Part shown: positions 33,797 through 46,999 of the stretch, in pieces
Layout of the letters: each line of letters opens with the position of its first letter
Position numbering within the stretch: position 1 is the first letter of the stretch
Source of the DNA: Allium sativum
Taxonomy: Eukaryota > Streptophyta > Magnoliopsida > Asparagales > Amaryllidaceae
Length of the DNA stretch: 64,000 nt
Assembly: GCA_030737875.1 (NCBI GenBank)
Contig: CM060912.1
Location: forward strand, 201,947,231-202,011,230
Direction of reading: 5' to 3'
Notes under the pieces: model-generated
What the model was told of the DNA's origin: nothing
Seen by the model: only the letters and a program-made list of their open reading frames with translations
The model's database searches: none
Position numbers and translations under genes: made by a program

Positions 33797-36700
33797 TGTA
33801 AAGGCCCGCAAATCCGTACTATCTGGGTTGACTAATAACACCACACGTCCAACCCAAATTGCACAGAAATACGAATCATTATTAGAAAGAAGTTAGAGGA
33901 TGAGAAATAGAAAGAAAGAAATATTAGAATAGAAGAAAAACGAAGATCACAAACTCACAGCGGAACGAATAAAATATATTTCATAACATAACTCTTGAAA
34001 TACAAATCAGTAACTGTATATATACATACCATTATCAGAGCACAACAGTTATTCCTGGAATAGTTATAAACCCCTGTTTCCAGATACAAACATGGTTCAC
34101 AACGGAATATATGATAGTCTATAGCTAACTGGTGAAGCCTCCTGCTTCCAGCTCTTCCAAGTGAATCTGAAAAATCCCGACTATTGGACTGCCCGTACAA
34201 ATTTGAGCACCCAATAGTTTAGGGAAAAACAAACAAAATAAACTCTGGGTCAGTCATGGGACTGGTGTGAGTAAACTCCAAACATTTGTTTAAATTTTAA
34301 AATTCTTTTAAAAGAAAAGATAATAGTAAGACCAGCCCACACATAAACACGGACGGTTTTTACCTTACTATAACCCAAAACATTTTTGATATCAAAATCC
34401 AGTGATATTATAATAATGTCTACATCAAGTAAATAACCAAATAGAAGAACGCTTGCATCTCACGTTCCACATACATAGTATAAAAAAAAACCTCATGGCG
34501 CTTATTAGAGATTGGATTTCCAACATGACAAGGTATGTAACCACCTTCCGCTAGTGTATCTCTAGAGAGGAATACACTGGGTTCAACAAGAACATCTTGT
34601 AACCCGGCCTACACATGACCGACCACTCATTTCGCTTGAGTGTATCGAATGTATATCACCAACAGTTGGGATCAGCAATCGTCTCCCGATTGGGACAACA
34701 TCGAATAGAATAAGAATTTAAATGAACCTCTAGATAGGTGATTATACATCCTAATGGGAGCGACCCACTTAGCCATGCTGCCTGCCCGACTTTGTCATTT
34801 TCCGGTTGTTGAGGCCTGAGGCTTCGATTACTTTCCATTTCATTGATAACACAATTACTTTGAATGCCACATTGTCAGATCCGTTAATCACTAGTTGATT
34901 TGCACAAATATTCTGGATGTTATGCTAAGGGAATAAATCCATTGCAACCATATATATTTATACAGACCAACCTATTGATCATTGGAAATACTTTGTCAGA
35001 CATTCGTCCATATACGTTCGTTCTGGGATTGAACGAAACCGAAGGCTCAATTTCTATAAATAGAGAAATTCCTTGCACTTCACTTCATCTTCGATTATCT
35101 TGATATAATCTGATACGCAACGCTACTGCCAATACAGAGTGGTTCACGGATAATAATCCAACCGGTCTCTCCATATTGACAACGATGGTCAAAACTTCAA
35201 TAGTCTGTAATTTAACTATCGAATAAAACTAGTGTTCATTCAACATATCAATCAAATCACTGGGCTCTTTAATTAATATTCATTAATTAAAGCTCTTCTC
35301 TATTTCCCTATCAATATTTGTTAACCAAATATTTCAATAACCATATTGGCCCTTTACGCTATTTGGAAAACATTTCCGAATATCGTCCTCCTTTATTTTC
35401 TGTATTTAGAAAATATATTCTATTTGCAATTGAAAACAATTTCAATCACTTATCACTTTTTCTGCTACTTTAATTTTACTCAGGAAATATTTACTTTTAT
35501 ATTTCCAAAGTTCCACCACTTGGGATAAACGAATGTTGTGTAAAACATTGTTACAACAACACAAAATATTTTATTCAACTAATTCTTTTTCAAACACTTC
35601 TCTTCGAGGCGGAATTCTGCTATTTATCAATTAAAAATGAAATCAATCAAGTTGGGGGTAAAATTACCTCTCAGACCTTAACTGAAAACATCCTCAACTT
35701 CAAAACGGCAAAACCACTTACCTCGAATAAACACACTATAAAACCCAATTATTCATTTTTAAAACATGCATAAATTTTGCTTTCTATTTCTAATTAATAA
35801 ATTTTCCTTTTTGTTTATAATATTCATTTTAAAATTCGTTTCCTTATCTAATTCTATATATATCGATACATTGATTTCTAACTATCAAATTATCTTAAAA
35901 ATATTCTAACTCCTTAAATTTCCGGAAAATTTCTCCATAACCTCCCCTGCACCGGGAGCTTCGGGATATTTCAAATAGCCTCCCATGGCCCTCACCAATT
36001 CAAAAGAAAAAGAAAAAGCCAAGCGGCTTGCCGATACGGCGCATAAAACCCCATATATGAATTTAAACATGTACCTTTTTGTCGGGAACATAAATTAAAA
36101 TCTTCATATACTTCATCCCATACCTGTCTAACACATGCTCACCTGTTTAAATTCAATTCAACTAAATCTGGTCATTTTAACTCAATTCACTAGTTAATCC
36201 TCTTATTAGCTTCTTTGGCCTATTTTACTTTATATTTGAATATAGCATGTTCAAATCTCTTTAATCTTGCTTATAAATTAATTTAATTCCATTCCCAACT
36301 CAAATTCCATATTCGATTCCGAATATACATATCTACCAGTTCAATTTACTTAACCCAAAACCCAAATTCGATTCAAAATCTCATTTAACTAAATATAGCC
36401 CGGATTAGTTAGTTCTATCCAGTAGTTAAAAATCTGATTCTTGTCTCAAAAATCATTTCACTTACTTTGCTGGAGTTCATATTTATTTTATATCTCCAGT
36501 CTGGATTTTTCTAATGGAAATTCGGATTTTTATTTATAAAAACCCTTTTATTTATTTAAATAAACCATTATGGTTTTATAATGGTTCTGGCGCTGTTTTT
36601 CTGAAAATCTGATTTTGATGTAACTCAAAATCTATTCGACGAAATCTAGATTTTTCTTCTCTATTAGAAAACTATTATCAAATCGGTCCTGACGTTTCTT

Positions 36701-39700
36701 GTTTCGAAGAATTTCGACTTCAATTAAGCTCCGTATATCCAATTGAAGTTCGTAACGATAATTTACGAACTGCAGCGCTGCGGCGAGTTCGTTTTAATTA
36801 TATTTATATATATAAACGTTTTAAAACTTCGTTTATATAAATTCAACTACATTTTAACTCTATTTGAATTTTCCTTGATTCAAACTCCATTTTCACTTTT
36901 ATTTGAATTCTATATTCAAATTCCAATTTCACTTCTATTTGAATCCTATATTCAAATTCCGTATTTCAAATTCCATTTGAATTATATAGTTAAATCCCAT
37001 AATTTAAAATTCCATTTGAATGCTATATTCAAATCCTATAATTTAAATTACATTTGAATTCCTTTTTGAATTCTACATTCAAATTCCCTATTCAATTCTC
37101 TTCGAATTCAAATTCTATATTTATTTTATTTGAATTTCAAATATTCAAACTCCGATTCAATTCTATTTGAAATTTCAAATATTCAAACTCCTTTTTACTT
37201 TATTATTCAAATTCTACTTAAATCCTCTTATTTGAACTCTATTTCAAATTCCCTTATTCAAATTCTATTCACATTCCTATATTCAAATTCTATTCACATT
37301 CCTATATTCAAATTCTATATTTGAATTTCCTTTAAATTTTCTATATTCGATATCTGTTTAAATTTCTATATTCAAAATCTAGATTTGAATTCTCTTCGAA
37401 TTTCTATATTAAATTTCTATATAAAAATCCTGTTTGAATCACTATATTCAAATTCTATATTTAAAATCCGTTTGAATACCTATATCCAAATACTATATTT
37501 TCATTTTCATTTGAACTTCCTTTATTCAAATCCATTTGAATTCCTTTGAATTCAAATTCTATTTCAATTCCTTGGAATTCAAATCCTATTTCAAATCTCC
37601 ATTTGAATTCAAATTCTATTTCAAATCTCCATTTGAGTTTCTATATTCAAATCTATTTTCAAAACTTCATTTGATTTTCTATATTCAAATCCATTTTCAA
37701 AACTTCATTTGAATTTCTATATTCAAATCTATCTTCAAAACTTCTTTATTCAAATTCCAATTTACTTCCGATATTCAAATCCTATATTGAATTCCTTTAT
37801 ATTTTCTATATTCATTCTTTAAACAAGTCTTGATTTCAATTCCTTTTGAAATCGATATTTCTACTTTTGGAAATTAGATTTTCCTTTTTAATTTCACACT
37901 TGTATTTTTATTTTTGAATTATCCAATGATAATTCTTTTTACTTCATTTATAAACTGCGTTTATAAAAGAACTATTTATAACTTCTTTTTTAAAAGAACT
38001 ATTTGTTTTATTTTTCAACAAGTTTTTTTTTTCAAATCTATTTAAAAAATTCTATTTTTTTCAAAAATAGAATTTCCCCTTTAAATCTCAAATACCCCTT
38101 ACCACGATATTTTAAATAAATTAACACTTAGCCCAGTGATATTTAAAACAATCAAATCATCCAATTTTCAATCATTTGATTTCTAACATGTCATATATGA
38201 ATATATGGAATCAAGCAAACAAACAAACAGATAATATATTTTTGAGGAATCCAGTTGGATTCCTCCAACCTGTTTTTCCTGCATCCACAGACGTTAGTTA
38301 ACAGAAATAATACCCATCCTGCTTCGAGGCAGGATATCGTGGTATAAAAGGGGATCCACTTATTTATTTGGGTGTAGGGTCATCCGCTAATGATACTGCG
38401 GGCATCCGCTAATGAAACTGCGGGAATCCAACCAATCACCAAACCAATATATAGTAGCAAGCCTATATAACTAATATTTTTAAATCAACCAGAAAGCATT
38501 TCAAACAAGCATCAAACAATTATTTTTAACGAATAAAAATAATTCTAAATAAAAGGTGAGTGAGATTTACTCACCGTGATTTTATTTGTAGAATATCCAA
38601 TGCAGCCAATTTTATAGATTTCACGATGATTCCTTCATACGTCTGGTTTTTCCAATGTAAACAATATTAATAAAATTCCAGTAATCTAACCATACTGATT
38701 TTATTTAATAAATAAATTTTGACATGTAAACCAATCATAGATTAACCTTACTTTCATATTCAAATGACTTATCTAAAATTTTAATTCTTTACAATAATTT
38801 CTTTAAATTAGTTATCAACCTATAAACCGATGTCATAATAAACATTTAAATTCTAATTCAAAAATACCTTACTGCCACTGAATTCTTCATCCCAACTTTA
38901 TATTTTAATTTCAAACTTGAACTAAAAATAAATTTCTAATTAACTAAGTGATGAATTAATTTAAATTAGGAGATTACCTTAAGCCATTGTTTAATTTCCT
39001 TCTTCCTTCCAGTTCTGACTATCACCAAAGTCGAACCCTACTTCCCATCAATGCCAACACAGCTCCGCTTTCTTCCTTGGAACCACGACTATTCCCCACC
39101 ATTTCGAGATCACCGTGTCCTCAGCGGCAAACACTCCTCACCATTGTCGAGCAGAGATGCCTCGTGAGTTCACCGAGCACCTCAACAAAAATCAGAACCC
39201 TTCTGACAACCCTAAATCACTAGTCCTAGAGCCATCGCAACTCCTTGTTGATCGAATTCCCTTTCTCCAAATCTTCGAATAAACTCGCGAGCGCCTTGAC
39301 TTCGGTCATCTCCATCCATCGCAATGAACCCTAGGCAGCGCTCGAGATTATCGAGCTCCAGGAAACTACGATCTTTGAGAGTGATTTCGATTAATATAGG
39401 AGGCGCCTTCATTTTGTTTCTAAATCCCTGGAGCTTTGGAATTTTAATTGATTTGAGATGATAGATTTTTTTTAGAGAACGACTTCAGTTGTTCAAAAGA
39501 GGGAATGGGTTTTAATTCGTTTAGGAGGAATCGGAAAATGGAAGAAAATAGAACAAAGGGTATTGCGATATAAATAGACGAGGGATACTTAATCACTGTG
39601 GAAATGCTCTGCGTTAGTACATATAGGTATATAGGCTAGGTACATATATTAATTTCGATTAGAAATAAAGCGATTTTTATTTAATTTAAAAAGATACCGA

Positions 39701-40156
39701 TTTGATTTTTTCGATTTGATTTTGATCCTATCCACTAATCAAATAAATCAGGGTTCACAATTAAAACGTGAACCGCTATTTTAGCGTACCGACCGTCGTT
39801 CCAATATTATAACGCTATTATGAACTGAATTGAATATAATTTAATATTTAATTTTAACGCATATAGAATAATCATTTTAAATCGATATAAAATAATTTAA
39901 ATTCAAAAACAAATAAATTCCTTAAAAATAAATTACTATTATTATCGTTTATATTCAAATAGAATATATATTGATCATCAGAACCATTTCGATTCAGTTT
40001 TACCTTCGAATTGAATTATTTCAGTTCTCGTATTTTGATGATTATCAAAATAAATCGTATTTCGATTATTTAATCGATAATTCAATAAAATACATTCAAT
40101 ATTTAAAACCATACTAAATATTTAAAATAAATCGACCAAAAATCCGGGTCGTTACA
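33797..40156 (-). repeat. Inner element right LTR (5' LTR)
   Basis: 6360 bp, collinear with 26311-32690, including U5 hairpin (35017-35037), array (36830-37830), paired hairpins (first at 38244-38265), inverted repeat (38555-38575) and GC-richer island (38990-39410). Confidence 0.93.
36830..37830. repeat. AT-rich degenerate tandem array, inner right LTR
   Basis: The counterpart of the array at 29330-30330, with the same unit. Confidence 0.85.
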
Positions 40157-40499
40157 CTATCGCAATTTTTACTTTACTTTACATACTCATCCTAAACATA
40201 ACAAGGTTTATTTTCTTCTTCCATCCTTCAATTTACACAAAACGTATATTTGGTTTCATTATTTTCCTAAAGAAAATCTGTTCCTTAGAAATGTAAATTT
40301 CTAATCTTCTATTTTCATTGGAATTGTCTGTTATATTTCAACGTCGCAATTTGTTCTTTTCATCTTGTATTTACTTTAAAATGTAAATTATAATTCATCA
40401 TCCAATTCATTCTTTTAATCTAATATTTACATATAATTCATCATTCAATTTATTCTTTTAATCTACAAATGCAAAATCTTCTTTAGTTACATGATAAAA

Positions 40500-42815
40500 A
40501 TGTAATTAACATTCTGTGTTAATTTTTATATCTTTTTAATTTACAATAATTCCTATTACAAAAAAAATGTTCTTTTGAATACAACGCTCAATCTTTCTTT
40601 TTAATTACATTATAAAAATGAAATCTATTTCCACATCAAATTATCTTTCTAATTTCATCAAAATGTACTTAATCATAATGGTGAAAAATTCCATCTTAAT
40701 AAATTACATTAAAAATGTAATTTTAATTACACCGTCCAAATCGGATTTTTTTATTACATTAAAAATATGTAATTTTACTTACATTGAATTTCTCTTCTCT
40801 AAAAATGTAATTTCTAATTACAATGTAAATTCTCATTTCAAATTATATATAAATGTACTTTTTTTTGTTTACAATGTAAAATCTCATCCTAATTACATAA
40901 AAAGAATGTAACTTTATTTTACGGTGTAAATTCATATTTTAATCACATCAAAAATAATGTAATTTTCATTATCATGTAAATTCTCTTCCTTAATTCACAT
41001 ATAAAGATGTGATTTTCTATGCGGTATAACTTCATGCCTTTTAAAAATGTAATCTCAATTTACATTGTAAATTCTATTCCTAAGTTACATAATAAAGATG
41101 CAATTTTAATTTACAATGTAAATACCATTCTTAATTACTTATAAGAAAAATGTAATCTTTAATTTGCATTGTAAACTTTCATTCTTAATTACATATAAAA
41201 ATGACTTTTATTTTCAATGTAAATTCTCCCCTTCTAATTACATATGAAAATGTAAATTTATATTACAATGCAAATCCTACTTTTTTTATTACATTATAAA
41301 AAAATGATTTTTAATTACATGCTAGTTCTACTTCTAACTTACATTATAAATATGTAATTTAATTTACTTGCAAGTTCTTAACTTTAATTACATATGAAAA
41401 ATGTAATTGTTACGTACATGCAAATTCTACTTCTGATTTACATTATAGAAATGAAGTTTTTAATTACATGCTAATTCTCATTTTTGTTTACATATGAGAA
41501 AAATGTAAATTTTCTTTACTGTAAATTCCTACTTCTTATTTTCATATAAAAATGTAAATTTTATTTCAAATGCAAGTTCCTACTTTTATTCACATATAAA
41601 AATGTAAATTTGTATTTACTACGCAAATTCATATCTTAACTTACCTTATAAAAATGTAAATTTTATTTCACTATGTAAATTCTACTTTTCACTTACATAA
41701 TAGAAATGAAATTTTTCTTACTATGTAAATCCTCGTCCTTAATCCACATATAAAATGTGAATTTTCATTCTCTATGCAATTTCTCATTCTAAAAGAAAAA
41801 AAAAATGATTTCTTTTCTTCTTTCAAATCTCATTCATAGTTACATAGAAAAATGTAACCTTTATTTGCATTGCAAATCTCATGTCTTTAGTTGCATTGAA
41901 AAATGTACTTCTTATTTTCATCGCCAATTGCATATCATAGTTTCAAATAAAAATGAAAATTTTATTTTCATCGCCAATTGCATATCATAGTTTCAAATAA
42001 AAATGTAATTTTTATTTTCATCTCCAATTGCATATCATAGTTTCAAATAAAAATGTAATTTTTATTTTCATCGCCAATTACATATCATAGTTTCAAATAA
42101 AAATGTAATTTTTTATTTTCATCGCCAATTGCAAATCATAGTTTCAAATACAAATGTAATTTTTTAACGTACGGTGTAATTCCCTATATAATCTACATAT
42201 AAAAATGTAAATTTTAACATACGATGTAAATTCACATTTTAATTACATAGAAAAATGTAATTTTTAACATACGGTGTAATTCCCTATATAATTTACATAT
42301 AAAAACGTAAATTTTAACATACGACGTAAATTCACATTTTAATTACATAGAAAAATGTAATTTTTATATACATGCTAATCTCATTCTTTATTTACCTTAT
42401 AAAATTGTAATTTTCTTTACTATGCAAAATCTACTTTATATTTACATATAAAAATGTAAACTTTATTTTATGTAAAATTCCTATACCTTATTTACATATA
42501 AAAAATGCAAATTTAATCTCATGTCAAATTCCTACATCTTATTTACATATAACAAATGTAAATTTAATTTACATGCAAGCTCTACTTTATATTAACATTA
42601 TAAAAATGTAAATTTATTACATCGTAAATTCGTACTTTAATTCACATTAAAATAATGTAAATTTCATACGATGTATATTTCTTCTTTAATTCATATTAAA
42701 ATAATGTAAATTTCATACGATTTAAATTTCTACTTTAATTCACAATAAAATAATGTAAATTTCATACGATGTAAATTTCTACTTTAATTCACATTAAAAT
42801 AATGTAAATTTCATA
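40500..42815. repeat. ATGTAA-rich tandem array, outer left LTR
   Basis: Degenerate units with TTACATATAAAAATGTAAATT alternating for over 2 kb. It includes about five regular 50 bp units (TCATCGCCAATTGCATATC, 41900-42160) and about four 49 bp units (AATGTAAATTTCATACGATG, 42640-42815). The right LTR copy is at 47000-49350. Confidence 0.88.
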
Positions 42816-43649
42816 ACAAGCACAAGATGATATATATACATGGATCATATCCACAAGGCATACTTCAACAAATTTAAACAAGGTAAAAATCTAATTTTTC
42901 CTACTGATCTATAATTTTAATTAACAGATCTATGATTGAAAATAACGGATTTAAAATCATTACATCACAAACAATTTGAATCCATAACCTATGGTAACAT
43001 TCATTCGCAGATCTATTTGTGTTTGACTTTCAACTTCACATAACACAATAATAATAATTAAATTAATTAAATTTAAATAAAAATAAATTCTGACATTGCT
43101 TGGGACTGAAATGAAGGTCCAAACTCGGTCAGATCTCGTGTTCGAAGTCACGGCGATTTCGGATCTGAAAGATTTAAATTTGAAGTTCATATGTATAAAT
43201 TAGAAACTGACTTTTTACAACTGCAGTTGCCACATCTAAAAGCGTGGCAAATTCTGAAATGTTCATACCTTCTTTTTAGTTTTGTTCAAATCTTTGGATC
43301 AAGATTTCTCTCTCTGTAGTTGATGGTTTTGCGAACGGTTTGCGGCAAAAAGACCGGCTACGAGAGATCTACAAGCTCAGAAAATAGGGTGATGGATGGT
43401 GGCACATGGAAGGTGCGGTTTAGGTGCCAAGACTGCGGGTTGGTGGTGCTCGTTCTTCGCCTGTGGTCGATGAAAATGGATGAAACTTGTTGGAGATTAA
43501 AGAGAGTGAGAAGAGCTTCAAAAAGTTGTACTACGACCTAAGCTAATTCTTTATAGATTGGGAGAATTTGGAGAGGGAAAATTTTCGGCCATGGGTTGTG
43601 CATGCGGCTGTAGAACGATGGGGAAGAAGAGAGCCCGTACTTTGCTTCT

Positions 43650-43657
43650 TATTTATA
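43650..43657 (-). promoter_or_regulatory. TATA box, outer left LTR
   Basis: TATAAATA on the minus strand, about 1.03 kb from the 5' LTR end. The same motif is at 50182-50189 in the right LTR. Confidence 0.45.
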
Positions 43658-44691
43658 TTATTATTTAATTAGGTTATTATCTAATTATCCAATAAAGGTC
43701 TGTTACCCACTTACTCCGTTTTCAGCCCAACGACTGGGTTTCCTAGCTAATAACCCCTATTCCGGATCCATCTAACTATGTGCCGCAGGCCCAAAAGGTA
43801 ATCTCAGCCCCCGTTTTTCAGATTTAAAATTATTCTTTTATTTTAATATTCAAACGTACATGAAAATTCACCGGGGCCACAATTTAACTTTAAAAATTCT
43901 CAAAAAAATATTTTTGGCTATGTTTTGACGATACGAATTCAACAAAATTATTTATGTTGAATTCTGAGCCTATTTGAAAAATGGCTATTTTCAAGTCAGT
44001 TAAAATTGACCGAAATTGACAAAACTGAAATCTTTTTGCCACAGCCACAAATTAATTCTAAAAATTATGAAAAATTAAACTTAACTATATTTTGACATTC
44101 CGAATCCAACAAAAGTAGTTTCGTCGAAAACAAAGGTCGTTTGAAAATTGGCTATTTTCAAGGCGTATATATGTAATATTAAAAATACATTTTTGTACCA
44201 ATAATTTCCAAAACTCGAAATATATAAGTGTTTATTGTTTTTCAATGCAGAAACATCATTCTGAACTCAATGGAAGTGGTTTCGAGTTCAAATTCCTTCG
44301 TATGCAAAAAATAGCCTTTTGACCTTTGTAAATTTCATAGCGACCTTTCTAAATTTTAATTTTGACATAACTTTTTATTCCCGCTATGAAATTTCACTTT
44401 TTCGGATTCGTTAGAAAGGTATTTTTAAATAGATTCTAATATTTTTTATTTTACTAAAATCCGTTAAATTTTGCATCCTGTATGATCAGTCAAAGTTCAG
44501 GTTTGACTTTTCAAACTACCACGCTATTTCTAACTCTTTTTATAATTAAAATTAAATTATTCATTCTAACTTCGATTTAAATCAATTTTCAATCAATATT
44601 ATTTTAAATAAATTGTTTTAAATATCAAAACCCCATTAAAATTACTTAAAATAAATTTTTAAATTTACCCCCAAAATTCAGGGTTGTTACA

Positions 44692-44722
44692 GTCTCCCCC
44701 ACTTAAAAACTTTTCGTCCTCG
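44692..44722 (-). promoter_or_regulatory. Outer element PPT and CGAGGACGAA motif
   Basis: On the minus strand TTTTCGAGGACGAAAAG, then TTTTTAAGTGGGGGAGAC abutting the LTR. Confidence 0.87.
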
Positions 44723-44941
44723 AAAAGGAACGAAACTAAAGTTGTTTAAGTATCCTATCTCATCTTTCATTCTTTAATTCGTTTCTATAATTCTATTAGT
44801 TGAACTAATAATTACACTACACAACTGTCAATCAATTAGTTGATTAACTTTTAAAATGTATAACTTTAGTATATTCAAAAATCATATTTTCCAAAATAGG
44901 CTATAATTACAAATACGTATATTATAGGCTTGTTACTCTCA

Positions 44942-45057
44942 ACTCATTCTAGGGCATTACTAACCCCATCTCTAATGAGTTTTCTCATTCTAGGATACTG
45001 CTGATCCTATCTCTAATGAGTATTCTTATTGGATATTACTAATCCAATCTCTGATGA
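44942..45057 (-). other. Triplicated leader hairpin, outer element
   Basis: Three tandem hairpins at 44943-44979, 44984-45020 and about 45025-45057. Inner stems are GGG/CCC, AGGAT/ATCCT and TTGGAT/ATCCAA with 7-9-base loops. Outer stems are CTCATT/AATGAG in the first two and a weaker CTTATT/GATGAG in the third. Pairing is kept while bases change. They lie 50-170 bases from the PBS and are the only conserved structure in the 432 bp interior. Confidence 0.65.
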
Positions 45058-45109
45058 GTCTTTTGTTTAGTTCTAACGAGTTGTACCGCAAAGATTTGAG
45101 CTAACTAGA

Positions 45110-45121
45110 GCTCTGATACCA
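45110..45121 (-). promoter_or_regulatory. Outer element PBS, initiator tRNA-Met
   Basis: TGGTATCAGAGC on the minus strand, two bases from the LTR, with the same AC spacer (plus strand) as the inner element. Confidence 0.93.
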
Positions 45122-46999
45122 ACTGTAATGATAAGCATTTTGCCCGACGTTAATCGATCGATAGATCGACTAAAATCGTTCAAAATACGCATACGTTAAC
45201 TTTGGGAATACAACACATCAGAACAACAACAACAGACTTTTATTATATCATGATAATATAACATCAGAGTACAGAATATCAGAGTACATCGATAAAATAC
45301 AGCGGAAGATAAATTAAAATATTTTAATACATTGCAGCGGAAATAAATAGATACAGCGGAAGACAACTATGCTCTGGACACAGCTTTAAGCTTCAATCCA
45401 GAGTCCTGCTTGAGATAAGAACCTGTAGACAAACTACTCGACTGCCCGTGTGAAGAGAGGGCACCCGAGTTTGTAAAGGTGGAAACAAACAACGGGTCAG
45501 TCATGGGACTGGTGCGAGAATTCTTAACTAATTTAACTAATAGTAATAAGGAAAATCCAAGGACTACGCTGCTAACGCGGAACGGGTTTACTCCAATGGA
45601 TTGCCGGTGCATAAACTAAAGTAAATCGTTAAAACAACGCAATGCTTTTTAGAAAAATGAAACCATCATAAGACCCAAGTTCCATCACACAATGCAACGC
45701 AAACCGGAGGATAGGGTTTTACCTTATAATGGTCAAAAATGCTTGATACGATAAAAACGAATTTGATATTATTATTAGTGTATATATGTTTTCAAAAATA
45801 GTTCAATCATAATGTATCAATCCTAGGACACATAGATACCATAATACTATGCTTCCATACTAGTAATACAATCAAATCCGCATCAGGTCGTATTGGAAAT
45901 TGGGTTTCCATCATGAGTCAAGGCTAGGGAGGAGCTCTTTACCGATTCGAGACACTATAACTAATGTCTCAGGATCCCCCGTAGTGAACCCTTGGATAGT
46001 TGCAGGGCCGGTCCACCATACGAGTTGCGGATTAGTTATTCCTGAACACACGTTTTCCTGTCCTATAGGACCTACCAAGAAATGTGCTACTCTCCCTGCG
46101 TTCCCTTCTCCCATTTTAGACTCAACCGGTGTGTGAGGCTCGCGAAGTCACGCTATACACAAAGCTATGCCTAAACAGGCTATGCTTTGATCATCCCACA
46201 AGGCCTGCTTTTCAACAAAGCCTTGATCATATGCATCTTAGCATGCCACATCGTCACTCCATATCACACTACCAATCCTTTGCCGAAATATATGAAAGGG
46301 TGTTAAGCAAGAGAATAAATTCTCCGCCACCAAGCATTCATAAATTCAGTAGAAAATGAATAAGTACAATATATAAAGGAGTACGATGTCAGACACACAT
46401 TCCATTTATAAGCTTATGCTCTGGGTCTGAGCGAAAGCCAAATCCGTACAAATCAGCACTACGTCCGGATAACTACCATCTTAGCCCCATCTTGGGAGCG
46501 AATCAATCAAGGGCCTCAACACTAGTTACCCATTCGATGTGAAGATCGTCAGTCTTCAATCGCCGTCTTTAATTCTTCGAACGTCGTATAATTATTTGGA
46601 ATGAGAATAAACTCGGACTTTCCAAATAACTCTCGCATATATAAATTTGAAAACCATTTCATATCGTTGTTAATAATTTATAACGATCTATCGCTATTTT
46701 TACTTTACTTTACATACTCATCCTAAACATAACAAGGTTTATTTTCTTCTTCCATCCTTCAATTTACACAAAACGTATATTTGGTTTCATTATTTTCCTA
46801 AAGAAAATCTGTTCCTTAGAAATGTAAATTTCTAATCTTCTATTTTCATTGGAATTGTCTATTATATTTCAACATCGCAATTTGTTCTTTTCATCTTGTA
46901 TTTACATTAAAATGTAAATTATAATTCATCGTCCAATTCATTCTTTTAATCTAATATTTACATATAATTCATCATTCAATTTATTCTTTTAATCTACAA

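Larger units (their letters stand above)
26311..40156 (-). mobile_element. Inner giant-LTR non-autonomous retrotransposon
   Basis: 13,846 bp inserted in the left LTR of the outer element. LTRs are 26311-32690 (6380 bp) and 33797-40156 (6360 bp), with TGTAAAGG and GTTACA ends and a perfect CTATC duplication. The 1106 bp interior holds a PPT and CGAGGACGAA-like motif at one end and a tRNA-iMet PBS at the other. It has no retroviral domains. The LTRs differ by scattered substitutions and small indels, a few percent by eye, so it is older than Athila. It shares short modules with the outer element but is a separate family. Confidence 0.93.
40157..44691 (-). repeat. Outer element left LTR, second segment
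   Basis: Resumes with the CTATC duplication and continues the LTR, aligning with 46686-51225. It holds the ATGTAA-rich array, the GC-richer island (43300-43640), a TATA box (43650-43657), two TTTCGTCGAA-type blocks (about 43926 and 44095) and the terminal GGGTTGTTACA. Confidence 0.9.

Noticed and set aside
40500..42815. CRISPR-like regular repeats
   Set aside because: Units are contiguous degenerate tandem repeats without unique spacers, inside a plant LTR.
45049..45058. Hammerhead ribozyme core (CTGATGAG) as in plant retrozymes
   Set aside because: No GAAA segment or helix arrangement follows; the motif is part of the third leader hairpin.
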